A DNA stretch of 64,000 nt. Origin: Winogradskyella vidalii (GTDB taxonomy: Bacteria > Bacteroidota > Bacteroidia > Flavobacteriales > Flavobacteriaceae). Location: contig NZ_JABFDG010000003.1 of the NCBI RefSeq assembly GCF_013403955.1, positions 186,001 to 250,000 on the forward strand. Direction: 5' to 3'. The translations under genes were made by a program, and so were the position numbers. How positions within the stretch are numbered: the stretch's first letter is position 1; each line of letters opens with the position of its first letter. The notes beneath the pieces were generated by a model. That model had not been told where the DNA came from. It saw nothing but the letters and a program-made list of their open reading frames with translations, and did not search any database. Of this stretch, positions 17,126 through 25,366 are shown in pieces.

Positions 17126-19825
17126 TTAAAGCTTATAACTCACCTTAAACATCACAATCCGTGGTAAAATAAATGTTCTACTATCGCTAATTACAAAAGT
17201 ATTAAATGAATTTTGCTGTTTAAAACGCGTATCAAAAAGATTAGTAGCATTTACTTCAAATCCCCAAGGACGATCTTCTACTTGGTAAAATAACGAGGCA
17301 TTGGCGGTATCAAAAGTGGTTTTAGTATCTAGACTTTTATTAGTGTAATTATTATAGGTGTAATCTGCTTTAAAGATAAAATTCTTTAAAAAATCGTATT
17401 CTAAGATGACTTCTAATTGGTCATTTTCAAAATTAGAAACGTTATTTAAGGCTTTGTAATTATTAAAGTCTTTGGTGTAATTGATTTCTACGTTAGGATG
17501 GTTTTTAAAAGATGTTTCTATGCCAATCGTTGAAGCAATAGATTTTGAAACATTAAGATTAGTTTCGTTATTCAAAATTTGATAGAAATCATTATAACTA
17601 AAACGACTACTCAGATTATAACGGATCTTATTAATTTTTTTTGAAACGCGTCCACTTACCATCCAATTATGTTCTGGTTGGTTAAACATTAAGGCTGTAT
17701 TAAAAGATTCTATTCCATTAAGTTCCGAAACTGTTTTTATACTTTCTATACGTTTATTAAAACTGGTATTGAAGTTGAGGTTTAAATTTTTAAACAAACT
17801 AAACTTATAATAACTCAAGGTTGCGGAATGGTACAATTGGTTTTCTAACTGATTGTTTCCTCTGTAAACACTATTAAAATTTGAAAGTATAAAATTATTA
17901 GCCAATTGATTAATGCCAGGAAACCGCGCGTTCAGTTTGTATTTAAAGTTTAATTTTTCACTGTTATTAAATTCCACTTTAGTGGTGAATTGCGGTAATA
18001 GCAAATTTTTAGAAAACGTTTCAGCATCATCAAATTGTTCAGTCCGCCATAAATACCCATGATAAAAAACAGCAGGTTTAAACGTAGCAATGCCAATTTG
18101 AAATTTATACTCTAATCCCAAATAGGTGTCTATAAAACTGTAGCCAAAATCATTACCAAAACCAGCCGAACTAAAATTATTAATACGGCCATCATTAAGC
18201 AATTGTACATCTTCATTGTAGAAACCATTAAAAGAGGTGTTGATGCCAACACTTGTATAAAGATGATTAAAATTATTAATTACCCAATAATCTTTTATGA
18301 TGGCATTAAAATTATGCGACGTTGATTTTTTAATTTGAAGTATATTATACACATCGGCATCTTCCAAAGGAATTAAACCTTGTAAAATCTGTTGATTAGT
18401 GAGCCATTCTGTAATCGGTTTATCATTCTGAAAATTATAAGTCGCTTCTAAAGTGGCTGTATGTGCTTTAGACAATTTACGACTGTAAGTAATATTTTGT
18501 TTTAGATTAAGTGCTGTAACATCGGTTAATGTCGTAATACTATTATTTTGATCTGGGTTAATTGTATTTACAAAACCATGACTATCATTATTGGTCACTT
18601 TTACAAAAGCATTATAAGCAAAATCTTCTTTATAACTTGGTTCGTAGTCAACGGTGAGCTTGCCAATAGTAAAAAAGTTATTGAGGTCATTAGTAACCGT
18701 TCTGTCTTCTGTGAAAGGGTCTTCTGTATTTTGGTAAGCATTTAAGGTGTTACTTGCGGTATGCGTTTTAGAGTTAGACGTAATTAAATACCCACTAACA
18801 TCGGTATGTTTAGAAACTGATTGCCTAATGTTGAGGGCGCCAAACTGGTTGATGTTATCTGTAAAATCTTGGTTATTGAGGTATTTTGCAAAATCACTAT
18901 TAAAGAGACTAAAGTAACTACTTGCATCATCTAGCAGTTTACCAAAACCACCTTCAAACTCTAAGTAATCTTGAAAACTAAAACTCTTTATTCCTTGGTT
19001 GTTAAGGTCGCCTATAAAATTAATATTGGTTTTTGGACTGTAATAAAACAGATTAGGATGTAATAAGTAACGATCCTTTATGCCAGCACCAACCTCAATA
19101 TCACCAAAGACAAATTTCTTTTTGTCTTCTTTTAATAAAATATTCATAGCCATATCCTCAGAATCTTGCAAGCCTTTTAGCATGGCAACCTCATTATAGT
19201 TATCTAAAACCTCAACTTTTTCAACCGCATCTGCAGGTATATTGTTTACGGCGAGTTTACTATTGCCTGTAAAAAACATTTTATTCTCTACTAAGACTTT
19301 GGTGACTTTTTTACCATTGACATTCACGTTACCTTCTCTATCGACTTCTACGCCAGGTAATTTTTTTAAAGCATCGCGTAGTTTGCGTTCTTCGCCCGTT
19401 ACAAATTTTGTGACGTCATAGGTTATGGTGTCTTTTTTAACGGTAATTGGTGGCGTGTATTTTATGTTGACCTCATCTAGTTGGTCTGGGTTTTCTTTGA
19501 GGACGAAGTTTTTGGTAATGTCTTGCTCTGTTGTGGTTATCGTAATTGTTTGTGGTTTATAGCCTAAATAACTTACTGTGAGTTCGTAGGTTTGGTTTTT
19601 GGATAGACCTAGTTTAAAGCTACCGTTGTTTTCTGTTATGGCGAATTTCATTTCTTGGTCATCTGTTTCAGGTATGGCTAAGATGTTGGCGTAGGGTAAA
19701 GGTTTTTGTAGCGAGTCTGTTATTTGGCCTTGAACTTGAACTTGTTGTGCGTTACAATATGATTTTAAGATAAAAATATAAAAGATTACAAAAAAATACT
19801 TCAGCATAACAACTTTCTGGTCCAT
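17126..19825 (-). CDS. TonB-dependent-receptor-like outer-membrane beta-barrel protein with carboxypeptidase-like regulatory domain
   Basis: 899 residues, or 893 if translation starts at Met7 (19807), which gives the more usual signal peptide MLKYFFVIFYIFILK. After the signal comes a carboxypeptidase-regulatory-like beta-sandwich (VQGQITDSLQKPLPYANI...VSYLGYKPQTITI), a plug-like segment (LRDALKKLPGVEVDREGNV, NKMFFTGN) and a long barrel ending in PRIVMFKVSYKL. This is the OMP_b-brl_3-like class that accompanies GLPGLI genes. It is the last gene of the minus-strand array; a truncated paralogue of its 5' end lies at 21259-21564. The substrate is unknown. Confidence 0.87.
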   Translation of the reverse strand: MDQKVVMLKYFFVIFYIFILKSYCNAQQVQVQGQITDSLQKPLPYANILAIPETDDQEMKFAITENNGSFKLGLSKNQTYELTVSYLGYKPQTITITTTEQDITKNFVLKENPDQLDEVNIKYTPPITVKKDTITYDVTKFVTGEERKLRDALKKLPGVEVDREGNVNVNGKKVTKVLVENKMFFTGNSKLAVNNIPADAVEKVEVLDNYNEVAMLKGLQDSEDMAMNILLKEDKKKFVFGDIEVGAGIKDRYLLHPNLFYYSPKTNINFIGDLNNQGIKSFSFQDYLEFEGGFGKLLDDASSYFSLFNSDFAKYLNNQDFTDNINQFGALNIRQSVSKHTDVSGYLITSNSKTHTASNTLNAYQNTEDPFTEDRTVTNDLNNFFTIGKLTVDYEPSYKEDFAYNAFVKVTNNDSHGFVNTINPDQNNSITTLTDVTALNLKQNITYSRKLSKAHTATLEATYNFQNDKPITEWLTNQQILQGLIPLEDADVYNILQIKKSTSHNFNAIIKDYWVINNFNHLYTSVGINTSFNGFYNEDVQLLNDGRINNFSSAGFGNDFGYSFIDTYLGLEYKFQIGIATFKPAVFYHGYLWRTEQFDDAETFSKNLLLPQFTTKVEFNNSEKLNFKYKLNARFPGINQLANNFILSNFNSVYRGNNQLENQLYHSATLSYYKFSLFKNLNLNFNTSFNKRIESIKTVSELNGIESFNTALMFNQPEHNWMVSGRVSKKINKIRYNLSSRFSYNDFYQILNNETNLNVSKSIASTIGIETSFKNHPNVEINYTKDFNNYKALNNVSNFENDQLEVILEYDFLKNFIFKADYTYNNYTNKSLDTKTTFDTANASLFYQVEDRPWGFEVNATNLFDTRFKQQNSFNTFVISDSRTFILPRIVMFKVSYKL

Positions 19826-19836
19826 AGGTATAACAT

Positions 19837-20538
19837 TTAGTCCTTCTCATTTCCACTGTCAATCAAACCTTCAATGAAACTATCAAACTCTGTTTCAGTC
19901 ATTCTTTTTTTATTTTTAGGTAACTCAATGATTACATCTTTATCTGTAAAATTAATTTTTTTTAGTCGCGTAGTAACTTTATCAATTTTGAGTTCAACAA
20001 TTATACCTGGTAATCCTGCAAAACCATCAGGACCAACAGGAAGACAAATTTCAGGCGCGTACCATGCTGTTACAGGTTTTGTAAAATCACCACGTCTGCC
20101 TTTAATCTTTATTGTGGAAGTTGCTTTATAGCAAACTAGAGAATCAATTATCATGATGTCATCAGTTAAAATCCAGTTATAATCATCAAAGGCTTTCTCA
20201 ATTAAATATTTCCCCTGTTCTTTAACAGCTTTCTTTTGTTTTATTTAGTAGAAAAAAGGACCATTATATCCTGAGTGTGAAATAACAATGGCATCAAATG
20301 AATCATCTTTGTTTAATTTTTCATAAACAGCTAAGGAATCATTAAATTTTATTAAAAATTCAATTTCTGATATTGAACTATCAATTGTCTTATTTGGTTC
20401 TTTTGAGTTTGTAGAAACACCTATTCCTCCAGTTTTATAATTAGAAACTTTATTGTAATAGGCGTTACCACTAATTTGTGAAAAACTTAGTTGAAAAAGG
20501 GTGATTAAAACAATTGTAAAAATTTGTTTATAAATCAT
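19837..20538 (-). pseudogene. GLPGLI family protein gene with an in-frame stop codon
   Basis: A 234-codon frame matches the two neighbouring GLPGLI paralogues along its whole length but has a TAA at 20245-20247 (codon 98). Before it: signal peptide (MIYKQIFTIVLITLFQLSFSQ), SGNAYYNKVS, EIEFLIKFNDSLA, SGYNGPFFY. After it, still in frame: KEQGKYLIEKAFDDYNW, DSLVCYKATS, and the family motif as FAGLPGIIVELKID. In the intact paralogue at 21530-22273 the equivalent sequence is GPYYFNLKTRQSL. A single nonsense change therefore splits the protein. Its ATG overlaps the stop of the upstream GLPGLI gene by one base. A sequencing error cannot be excluded. Confidence 0.8.
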
Positions 20539-21266
20539 TACTTATATTTTCTTCGATTAGTGGTTGATTTTTTTACCAATTCATTAAAATCATCTTCCAG
20601 TATTTCTTTTCCCTTATGCGGTAAGTCTATTTTGTTTTTTTTATCTAAAAACTCAATTCTTTTTAAAGTTGTAACAAAATTGCCTTTTTCTAACTGAATA
20701 ATTAGTCCAGGTAACCCGCCAAAACCATCAGGACCTGCAGATATATTTATATCCGAAGTATACCAAGCGGTTATAGGAATTTCCTCCGTGCCTCCTCTGC
20801 CTTCAACCGTAATTGAAGTTATTGCTTTGTAGCACGTTAAGTTGTTAAGCACTAATTTTTCTTTTTTTAAAACCCATTCTAGAGCAGATATGTCTCTTTC
20901 AACCAAATAGAGTTCATTGAACAAATCTTTTTCAAAAATCACTTTCCTGTTTTTAAAATCAAAATAAGATGGCCCAACGTAACCAGATAATATTTTAGCC
21001 AATTCTATGGATTTATTATTATCAGTTGACATTTGTTCAACTTCTTTATAAAGGGCAGTATCTTCATTAAAAGATAAAACAAACTCTAAGTTTTTTGTGG
21101 ATTTCTCTAAAGATTTAATTGGGTTCCCTGGTATATTAGATAGCGAGTCTAATTTTTTTTCAAACGCTGTATTAATGTCTTTAATATAGTAGGCCTTTCC
21201 ATTAGCTTGCCCGAAGCACAGGCCTAAATAAAAAACTGATGTAATTAAGAAGATAATTTTACTCAT
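20538..21266 (-). CDS. GLPGLI family secreted protein
   Basis: 242-residue protein of the Bacteroidota-specific GLPGLI family, function unknown. It has a signal peptide (MSKIIFLITSVFYLGLCFGQ), the opening NGKAYYIKD, the central YVGPSYFDFKNRK and EWVLKKEKLVLNNLTCYKA, and the diagnostic GLPGLIIQLEKG. It is probably periplasmic or surface-associated. It is the middle of three family members read in the same direction; its start overlaps the end of the truncated outer-membrane protein frame, and its stop overlaps the next ATG (TAATG), implying coupled translation. Confidence 0.88.
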   Translation of the reverse strand: MSKIIFLITSVFYLGLCFGQANGKAYYIKDINTAFEKKLDSLSNIPGNPIKSLEKSTKNLEFVLSFNEDTALYKEVEQMSTDNNKSIELAKILSGYVGPSYFDFKNRKVIFEKDLFNELYLVERDISALEWVLKKEKLVLNNLTCYKAITSITVEGRGGTEEIPITAWYTSDINISAGPDGFGGLPGLIIQLEKGNFVTTLKRIEFLDKKNKIDLPHKGKEILEDDFNELVKKSTTNRRKYK

Positions 21267-21564
21267 AATAATGTCTGATTAAAGTAATGTGGACATGGCA
21301 TGGGATGTCCACATTATTATTATTGTAGCTACCGTCTTTTTCTGTAATAGCAAATTTAACGTCTTGATCATCTGTTTGGGGTATTGCTAAGATATTGGCG
21401 TAGGATAATGGGCTTTGCATGCTGTCCATAACTTTCCCATGAATTTTAGTCATTTGAGCATGAAATTGAGAGTGAAATCCTAAAACAAATATTATAAATA
21501 CTAATTTATTTATTGACTGTTTGATAGTATTAGTTTTTCCCGTAGTATTTTTCTCTATTTTCAA
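21259..21564 (-). pseudogene. Truncated outer-membrane beta-barrel protein (5' remnant)
   Basis: This 101-codon frame encodes a signal sequence (INKLVFIIFVLGFHSQFHAQ) and the start of a carboxypeptidase-regulatory-like domain (KIHGKVMDSMQSPLSYANI) nearly identical to the complete gene at 17126-19825 (VQGQITDSLQKPLPYANI; both continue LAIP-TDDQ). The match stops abruptly at about 21325 (ITEKDGSY), and the remaining residues (NNNNVDIPCHVHITLI) read through a perfect inverted repeat at 21285-21316. More than 2 kb of the gene appears deleted. Its proposed start overlaps the upstream GLPGLI gene by 35 bases. Confidence 0.75.
21285..21316. repeat. Perfect 12-base inverted repeat at the deletion scar
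   Basis: Arms TAATGTGGACAT and ATGTCCACATTA flank an 8-base spacer just where homology to the complete outer-membrane protein gene ends. A short ATT microsatellite follows. It may be a transcription signal or a relic of the rearrangement. Confidence 0.6.
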
Positions 21565-22273
21565 CTAAATCCTTCATCAAAATGGCATACTCTTGCTCCG
21601 TCATTTTTTTTCCTTTCGTAGGAATATCAATGTCAATTTTCTTTTCTAAAAATTTAATTTTTTGCAGAGTTGTAATTACCTTATCAACCTCTAATTGTAT
21701 AATTAACCCTGGAAGACCACTAAAACCATCAGGACCGACTTGTAGATTAATATCCGTAGTGTACCACGCAATTACAGGTTTTAATATTTCTCCTCTTCTA
21801 CCTTGCTGTTTTAATATCGTTGTTGCCTTATAACAGGTAAGACTATCTATCATCATCTTCTCCTTTGTCAAAGTCCAATCATAATCTTCAAAGTCTTTTT
21901 CAATTATATATTTCCCTTGTTCTCTCAAGGACTGTCTTGTTTTTAAATTAAAATAATAGGGGCCACTGTATCCTGAAAATGCTGTAGCTAAATTCATTGA
22001 TGAACTTTGTGAGTCAGAATTCAATTTTTTTAGCTTTCTATATGAAGCCAATGAATCGTTAAACATCAGTTCAAATTCCATTTCATCAATAGTATTATTA
22101 ACGGATTTAAAAGCCGACTTTGCTTTTGTGTTATTGTCTAATTCCTTTATATTACTAAAATTGTGCTTGGATTGTTTTTTATAGAATGCTTTTCCACTAT
22201 TTTGACTTAGACAAAACGAAGAAAATAGTAATAGTATTAGTGTGCTAAAAATAAAAATGCTTTTAGAGTTCAT
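21530..22273 (-). CDS. GLPGLI family secreted protein
   Basis: 247 residues, first of three GLPGLI paralogues in transcription order. Signal peptide (FIFSTLILLLFSSFCLSQ), NSGKAFYKKQSKHNF, EMEFELMFNDSLASY, YSGPYYFNLKTRQSLREQGKYIIEKDFEDYDW, DSLTCYKATT, and the family signature FSGLPGLIIQLEVD. Function is unknown; such genes commonly sit beside outer-membrane beta-barrel genes, as here. It overlaps the truncated outer-membrane frame by 35 bases. Its sequence is the best in-window template for judging the broken copy at 19837-20538. Confidence 0.88.
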   Translation of the reverse strand: MNSKSIFIFSTLILLLFSSFCLSQNSGKAFYKKQSKHNFSNIKELDNNTKAKSAFKSVNNTIDEMEFELMFNDSLASYRKLKKLNSDSQSSSMNLATAFSGYSGPYYFNLKTRQSLREQGKYIIEKDFEDYDWTLTKEKMMIDSLTCYKATTILKQQGRRGEILKPVIAWYTTDINLQVGPDGFSGLPGLIIQLEVDKVITTLQKIKFLEKKIDIDIPTKGKKMTEQEYAILMKDLVENREKYYGKN

Positions 22274-22369
22274 AACCCTTGATATATTTAAAAGGGATAA
22301 AATATTACATAAAATTTCTAAAATTGGAATATAATTTTTTACCCCTAAGATTTATAATTACTTAAATGT

Positions 22370-22591
22370 TTATTGATTTAGGCATTTCTCATAAAGGTAA
22401 ACAAACACATGATACTCTTGCTCATGCGTCCATCCTTGTTCAAAACCATTGATTGTTGCTGTTGAGTCTGCCCATTCAAAACAAGTTAAAAACACATCTT
22501 CCGATATATCAGCGTTACTTATTGCATTTACATTGAGAGTACTACCTACAAATAAAACCACAGCCATAAGGCTAAATATTCTTTTCTTCAT
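22370..22591 (-). CDS. Small secreted protein of unknown function
   Basis: 73 residues with a clear signal peptide (MKKRIFSLMAVVLFVGSTLNVNA) and a mature part of about 50 residues (ISNADISEDVFLTCFEWADSTATINGF... ending YLYEKCLNQ) with two cysteines that could form a disulfide. I do not recognise the family. It lies 96 bases upstream of the GLPGLI array in the same orientation, without an obvious terminator between. Confidence 0.6.
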   Translation of the reverse strand: MKKRIFSLMAVVLFVGSTLNVNAISNADISEDVFLTCFEWADSTATINGFEQGWTHEQEYHVFVYLYEKCLNQ

Positions 22592-23000
22592 AATTTAAGA
22601 TTTTAAACCCATCACTTTTTTAGGATAGGTTGGTTAATAAATAATAGCTAGAATAAGCTAACGAGGGATTTACTAACGAGTAACGAAGAATAAAATAAAC
22701 CTGCACAGGTTTTTAGTTAACTAATGTCGCTAACTGCAATATAATGCCTCGTTAAAACACACATTTTCAGTTGCTGACAAACCAAAGCTAAGAAAAAAAA
22801 CGGAAACCAACTTAAAAAAAAAAGCACCTTTAATGTTAAGGAAATGTTAACTGCGGAAAAACCGTAATTGAAACTATAAAATAATTAAAACTTTAACAAT
22901 TTTGTGTTTGGGTTTTAGCACTAAGTTTTTGTATAAGAATACGTTATTGTGGTATGTAGAATGAAATTAATCGTTAAATATTAGGGATTTCAAAAAATCA
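22592..23000. other. 409-base intergenic region without a recognised gene
   Basis: AT-rich. It contains TAACGAG direct repeats near 22659-22683, an 8-base inverted pair TAACGAGG (22659) / CCTCGTTA (22747), and a small AACCTG-CAC-AGGTT hairpin near 22700 resembling part of the hairpin at 819. No coding frame, tRNA or clear promoter was seen. Confidence 0.5.
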
Positions 23001-23183
23001 TTAACCGCATAATCTACAAACCTCGAAATCATATGCTGTTGTAATTTTTGAGAATTCAAATGCAGCCAGTTCCTCAATCAAAATATCAAAAGAACTATAG
23101 GTTGTTTCAGTGGTATTTAAAGTTTTCCCGAAGCCAAACGAACTCAAAATAAATGCAAAAAATATAGTGATATGGGATTTCAT
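23001..23183 (-). CDS. Tiny secreted protein ending in a CxxC motif
   Basis: 60 residues: signal peptide (MKSHITIFFAFILSSFGFGK) then a mature part of about 40 residues (LNTTETTYSSFDILIEELAAF...) with its only two cysteines in the last five residues (CRLCG). No family recognised. It is in the same orientation as the small secreted protein and GLPGLI genes downstream. The short length leaves real doubt that it is expressed. Confidence 0.45.
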   Translation of the reverse strand: MKSHITIFFAFILSSFGFGKTLNTTETTYSSFDILIEELAAFEFSKITTAYDFEVCRLCG

Positions 23184-23574
23184 CTTTGCTCATTTTTCGG
23201 AATTCTTATAAATATAGTAAAAATTTATTGATATTTGTAAGAACGAAGTTGTTTCGGGTTTGTCATCTTTAAGAATGATTAATCGAGGCAATGAACGTTG
23301 TTAAAAGATAATTTATAGACACTTGAAACTATTCTGGCCAAACATGAAAATCTATCTTCATTTCCTTATTAAAAGGAAACCAGAATGACATTTTTATCAT
23401 ACAGAACTCATTTGTGCAGAACTTGTTTCGGTATTTCAGTATCTATGCCATTCCTGCGCATTCAGGAATCTCCACAAATTTTGTACCTTTAAAAAGAACA
23501 ATCAGTCAATGTTCAACTGAGGTCAACAGTAAGTAAAACATTGAATTTTTAATCTTGAACCTAAAACTTAAAGA
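23184..23574. other. 391-base intergenic region with dispersed repeat fragments
   Basis: No coding frame. It holds a CTTGT-loop repeat core (AGAACTTGTTTC, 23417-23428) and a nearby inverted pair ATTCCTG/CAGGAAT (about 23449-23469), the same two modules seen together at 4720-4762. hmgA begins about 100 bases further on; a TACCTTTA sequence near 23486 is a weak -7 candidate. Confidence 0.55.
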
Positions 23575-24735
23575 ATGCCATTCTATCATAAATTAGGAAA
23601 AATTCCACCAAAACGCCACACGCAGTTTAAAAAACCAAATGGCGATTTTTATTACGAGCAATTGTTTGGTACCATTGGTTTCGATGGCATGTCTACCAAC
23701 AGCTATCACGAGCAACGCCCAACACAAGTCAAGGAAATTAAAAAGCAATACAGCGTTGCGCCTAAAGTGGCGAAGGAAAACAACATGCAATCCTATCGGT
23801 TTAGAGGCTTTCAAGTGCCACCAGAAAACGATTATTTAGAGAGTCGTAAAATTGTATTGACTAATAGCGATTGTAATATCATATTAGCAGCACCTAAACA
23901 ATCAACCAAAGATTATTTCTATAAAAATACCGATGCCGACGAATTAATTTTCATCCATAAAGGCACCGGAAAATTAAGGACTCATCTCGGGAATTTAGAT
24001 TTTAAATACGGCGATTATTTGTTAGTGCCAAGAGGTGTTATTTATAAGCTCGATTTTGACACGGAAGACAACCGATTATTTATCGTAGAATCGCGACGAC
24101 CAATTTACACGCCAAAACGTTACCGTAATTATTTTGGACAATTATTAGAACATTCCCCATTTTGTGAGCGCGATTTGCGTCAGCCACAAGAACTAGAAAC
24201 GTATAATGAGTCGAGTGAGTTTTTAATTAAAATAAAAAAGAACGACGACATTTTTGATATGGTTTACGCCTCGCATCCTTTTGATGTGGTAGGTTATGAT
24301 GGTTATAATTATCCGTATGCCTTTTCAATTCACGATTTTGAACCTATTACAGGTCGTGTGCATCAGCCGCCTCCAGTACATCAAACTTTTGAAACCGATG
24401 CCTTTGTAGTGTGTAGTTTTGTGCCGCGTTTGTACGATTATCATCCAATCGCTGTTCCTGCGCCCTACAATCATAGTAATATAGATAGTGATGAGGTGTT
24501 ATATTACGTCGATGGCGATTTTATGAGTCGTAATGATATTGCAGCAGGTCATATCTCGTTGCACCCCGCAGGTATTCCGCATGGACCACATCCAGGAACC
24601 ATGGAAAAAAGTATTGGTAAGACTAAAACCGAAGAATTAGCGGTTATGGTAGATACCTTTAAACCTTTAAAAGTAACTGAAGAGGCTTTAAAAATTGCCG
24701 ATGAAGATTATTTTAAATCTTGGTTAGAACACTAA
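23575..24735 (+). CDS. hmgA: Homogentisate 1,2-dioxygenase
   Basis: Non-haem Fe(II) enzyme opening the ring of homogentisate to maleylacetoacetate in tyrosine/phenylalanine breakdown. 386 residues in a bicupin fold, shorter than the roughly 440-residue mammalian and pseudomonad enzymes but in line with flavobacterial members. Visible family blocks are ELIFIHKGTGKLRTHLG, GDYLLVPRGVIYKLDF, the histidine-rich VHQPPPVHQTFETDAFVVC, ISLHPAGIPHGPHPGTMEKS (metal-site histidines) and VMVDTFKPLKVT. The enzyme for the preceding step, hppD, is two genes downstream, which confirms the pathway context. Confidence 0.94.
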   Translation: MPFYHKLGKIPPKRHTQFKKPNGDFYYEQLFGTIGFDGMSTNSYHEQRPTQVKEIKKQYSVAPKVAKENNMQSYRFRGFQVPPENDYLESRKIVLTNSDCNIILAAPKQSTKDYFYKNTDADELIFIHKGTGKLRTHLGNLDFKYGDYLLVPRGVIYKLDFDTEDNRLFIVESRRPIYTPKRYRNYFGQLLEHSPFCERDLRQPQELETYNESSEFLIKIKKNDDIFDMVYASHPFDVVGYDGYNYPYAFSIHDFEPITGRVHQPPPVHQTFETDAFVVCSFVPRLYDYHPIAVPAPYNHSNIDSDEVLYYVDGDFMSRNDIAAGHISLHPAGIPHGPHPGTMEKSIGKTKTEELAVMVDTFKPLKVTEEALKIADEDYFKSWLEH

Positions 24736-24755
24736 ATAATAATAAACATTCATAA

Positions 24756-25259
24756 ATGAATCAAAATAAATTACCTGCAGATCCATTATCATTAATTTTA
24801 GGAATATTAGCACTAGTTATTGGTATCGCTGGCTGCTGTTGTTATGGGGTTACCGCCATTGTTCCATTGATTTTAGCCATAATTGGATTGGTGTCGGCAA
24901 ACAGAAGTTTACGTGAATATGGCGAAAACCCAGAAGCTTACAATCCACAAACACGAAGTAATGTCAACACGGCTAAGATTATAAATATTATAGCCATTGT
25001 AATTAACGGTTTTGTGTTTTTAATAGCACTTGGTGTACTGGCGTTTTATGGCACATTAATGTCTTCAGCTATTTTAGATGGCCTAGAAAATGGAAATTTT
25101 GAAAGTGATGACTATTATTATGAGTCTGAATACGAAACGACTATAGAGCCAGAAAGTTATGAGGATTGGGATGATGACACTTATCGTATTGAGGACGTAG
25201 AAGAAGAGGTGTTAAATGAGACGCAAGAGATTGAATTAGATAGCTTGGAAAACGAGTAA
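24756..25259 (+). CDS. DUF4190-type membrane protein, CCC-motif
   Basis: 167 residues. The N-terminal half is a DUF4190-like unit of two hydrophobic segments (LSLILGILALVIGIAGCCCYGVTAIVPLILAIIGLVSA) with a triple-cysteine turn, then the amphipathic NRSLREYGENPEAYNP, and another membrane segment (IINIIAIVINGFVFLIALGVLAFY). The last 60 residues are strongly acidic and Tyr/Glu rich (DDYYYESEYETT...), probably cytoplasmic or periplasmic and disordered. The function is unknown. It lies 20 bases after hmgA and 107 bases before hppD, so it probably shares transcription with the tyrosine pathway without an evident catalytic role. Confidence 0.8.
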   Translation: MNQNKLPADPLSLILGILALVIGIAGCCCYGVTAIVPLILAIIGLVSANRSLREYGENPEAYNPQTRSNVNTAKIINIIAIVINGFVFLIALGVLAFYGTLMSSAILDGLENGNFESDDYYYESEYETTIEPESYEDWDDDTYRIEDVEEEVLNETQEIELDSLENE

Positions 25260-25307
25260 ATACAGAACGCAAGTCAGAATTTGATTTGAAAAAGTTATTA
25301 AATTAAG

Positions 25308-25349
25308 AAACTTCATTTTTTGGAATTTGAATTTTGAAAAGTGAAGTTT
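25308..25349 (+). other. Imperfect inverted repeat in the hppD leader
   Basis: Arms AAACTTCA and TGAAGTTT, extended by T/A-rich pairs, lie 18 bases before the hppD start. They could be a weak terminator, a processing site or an mRNA leader hairpin. Confidence 0.35.
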
Positions 25350-25366
25350 AAATAAATTTTTATTTT

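Noticed and set aside
22592..23574. Possible mobile element or CRISPR-like repeat near the small secreted genes
   Set aside because: Repeats are short and irregular, there are no regularly spaced units, no transposase frame and no target-site duplications.
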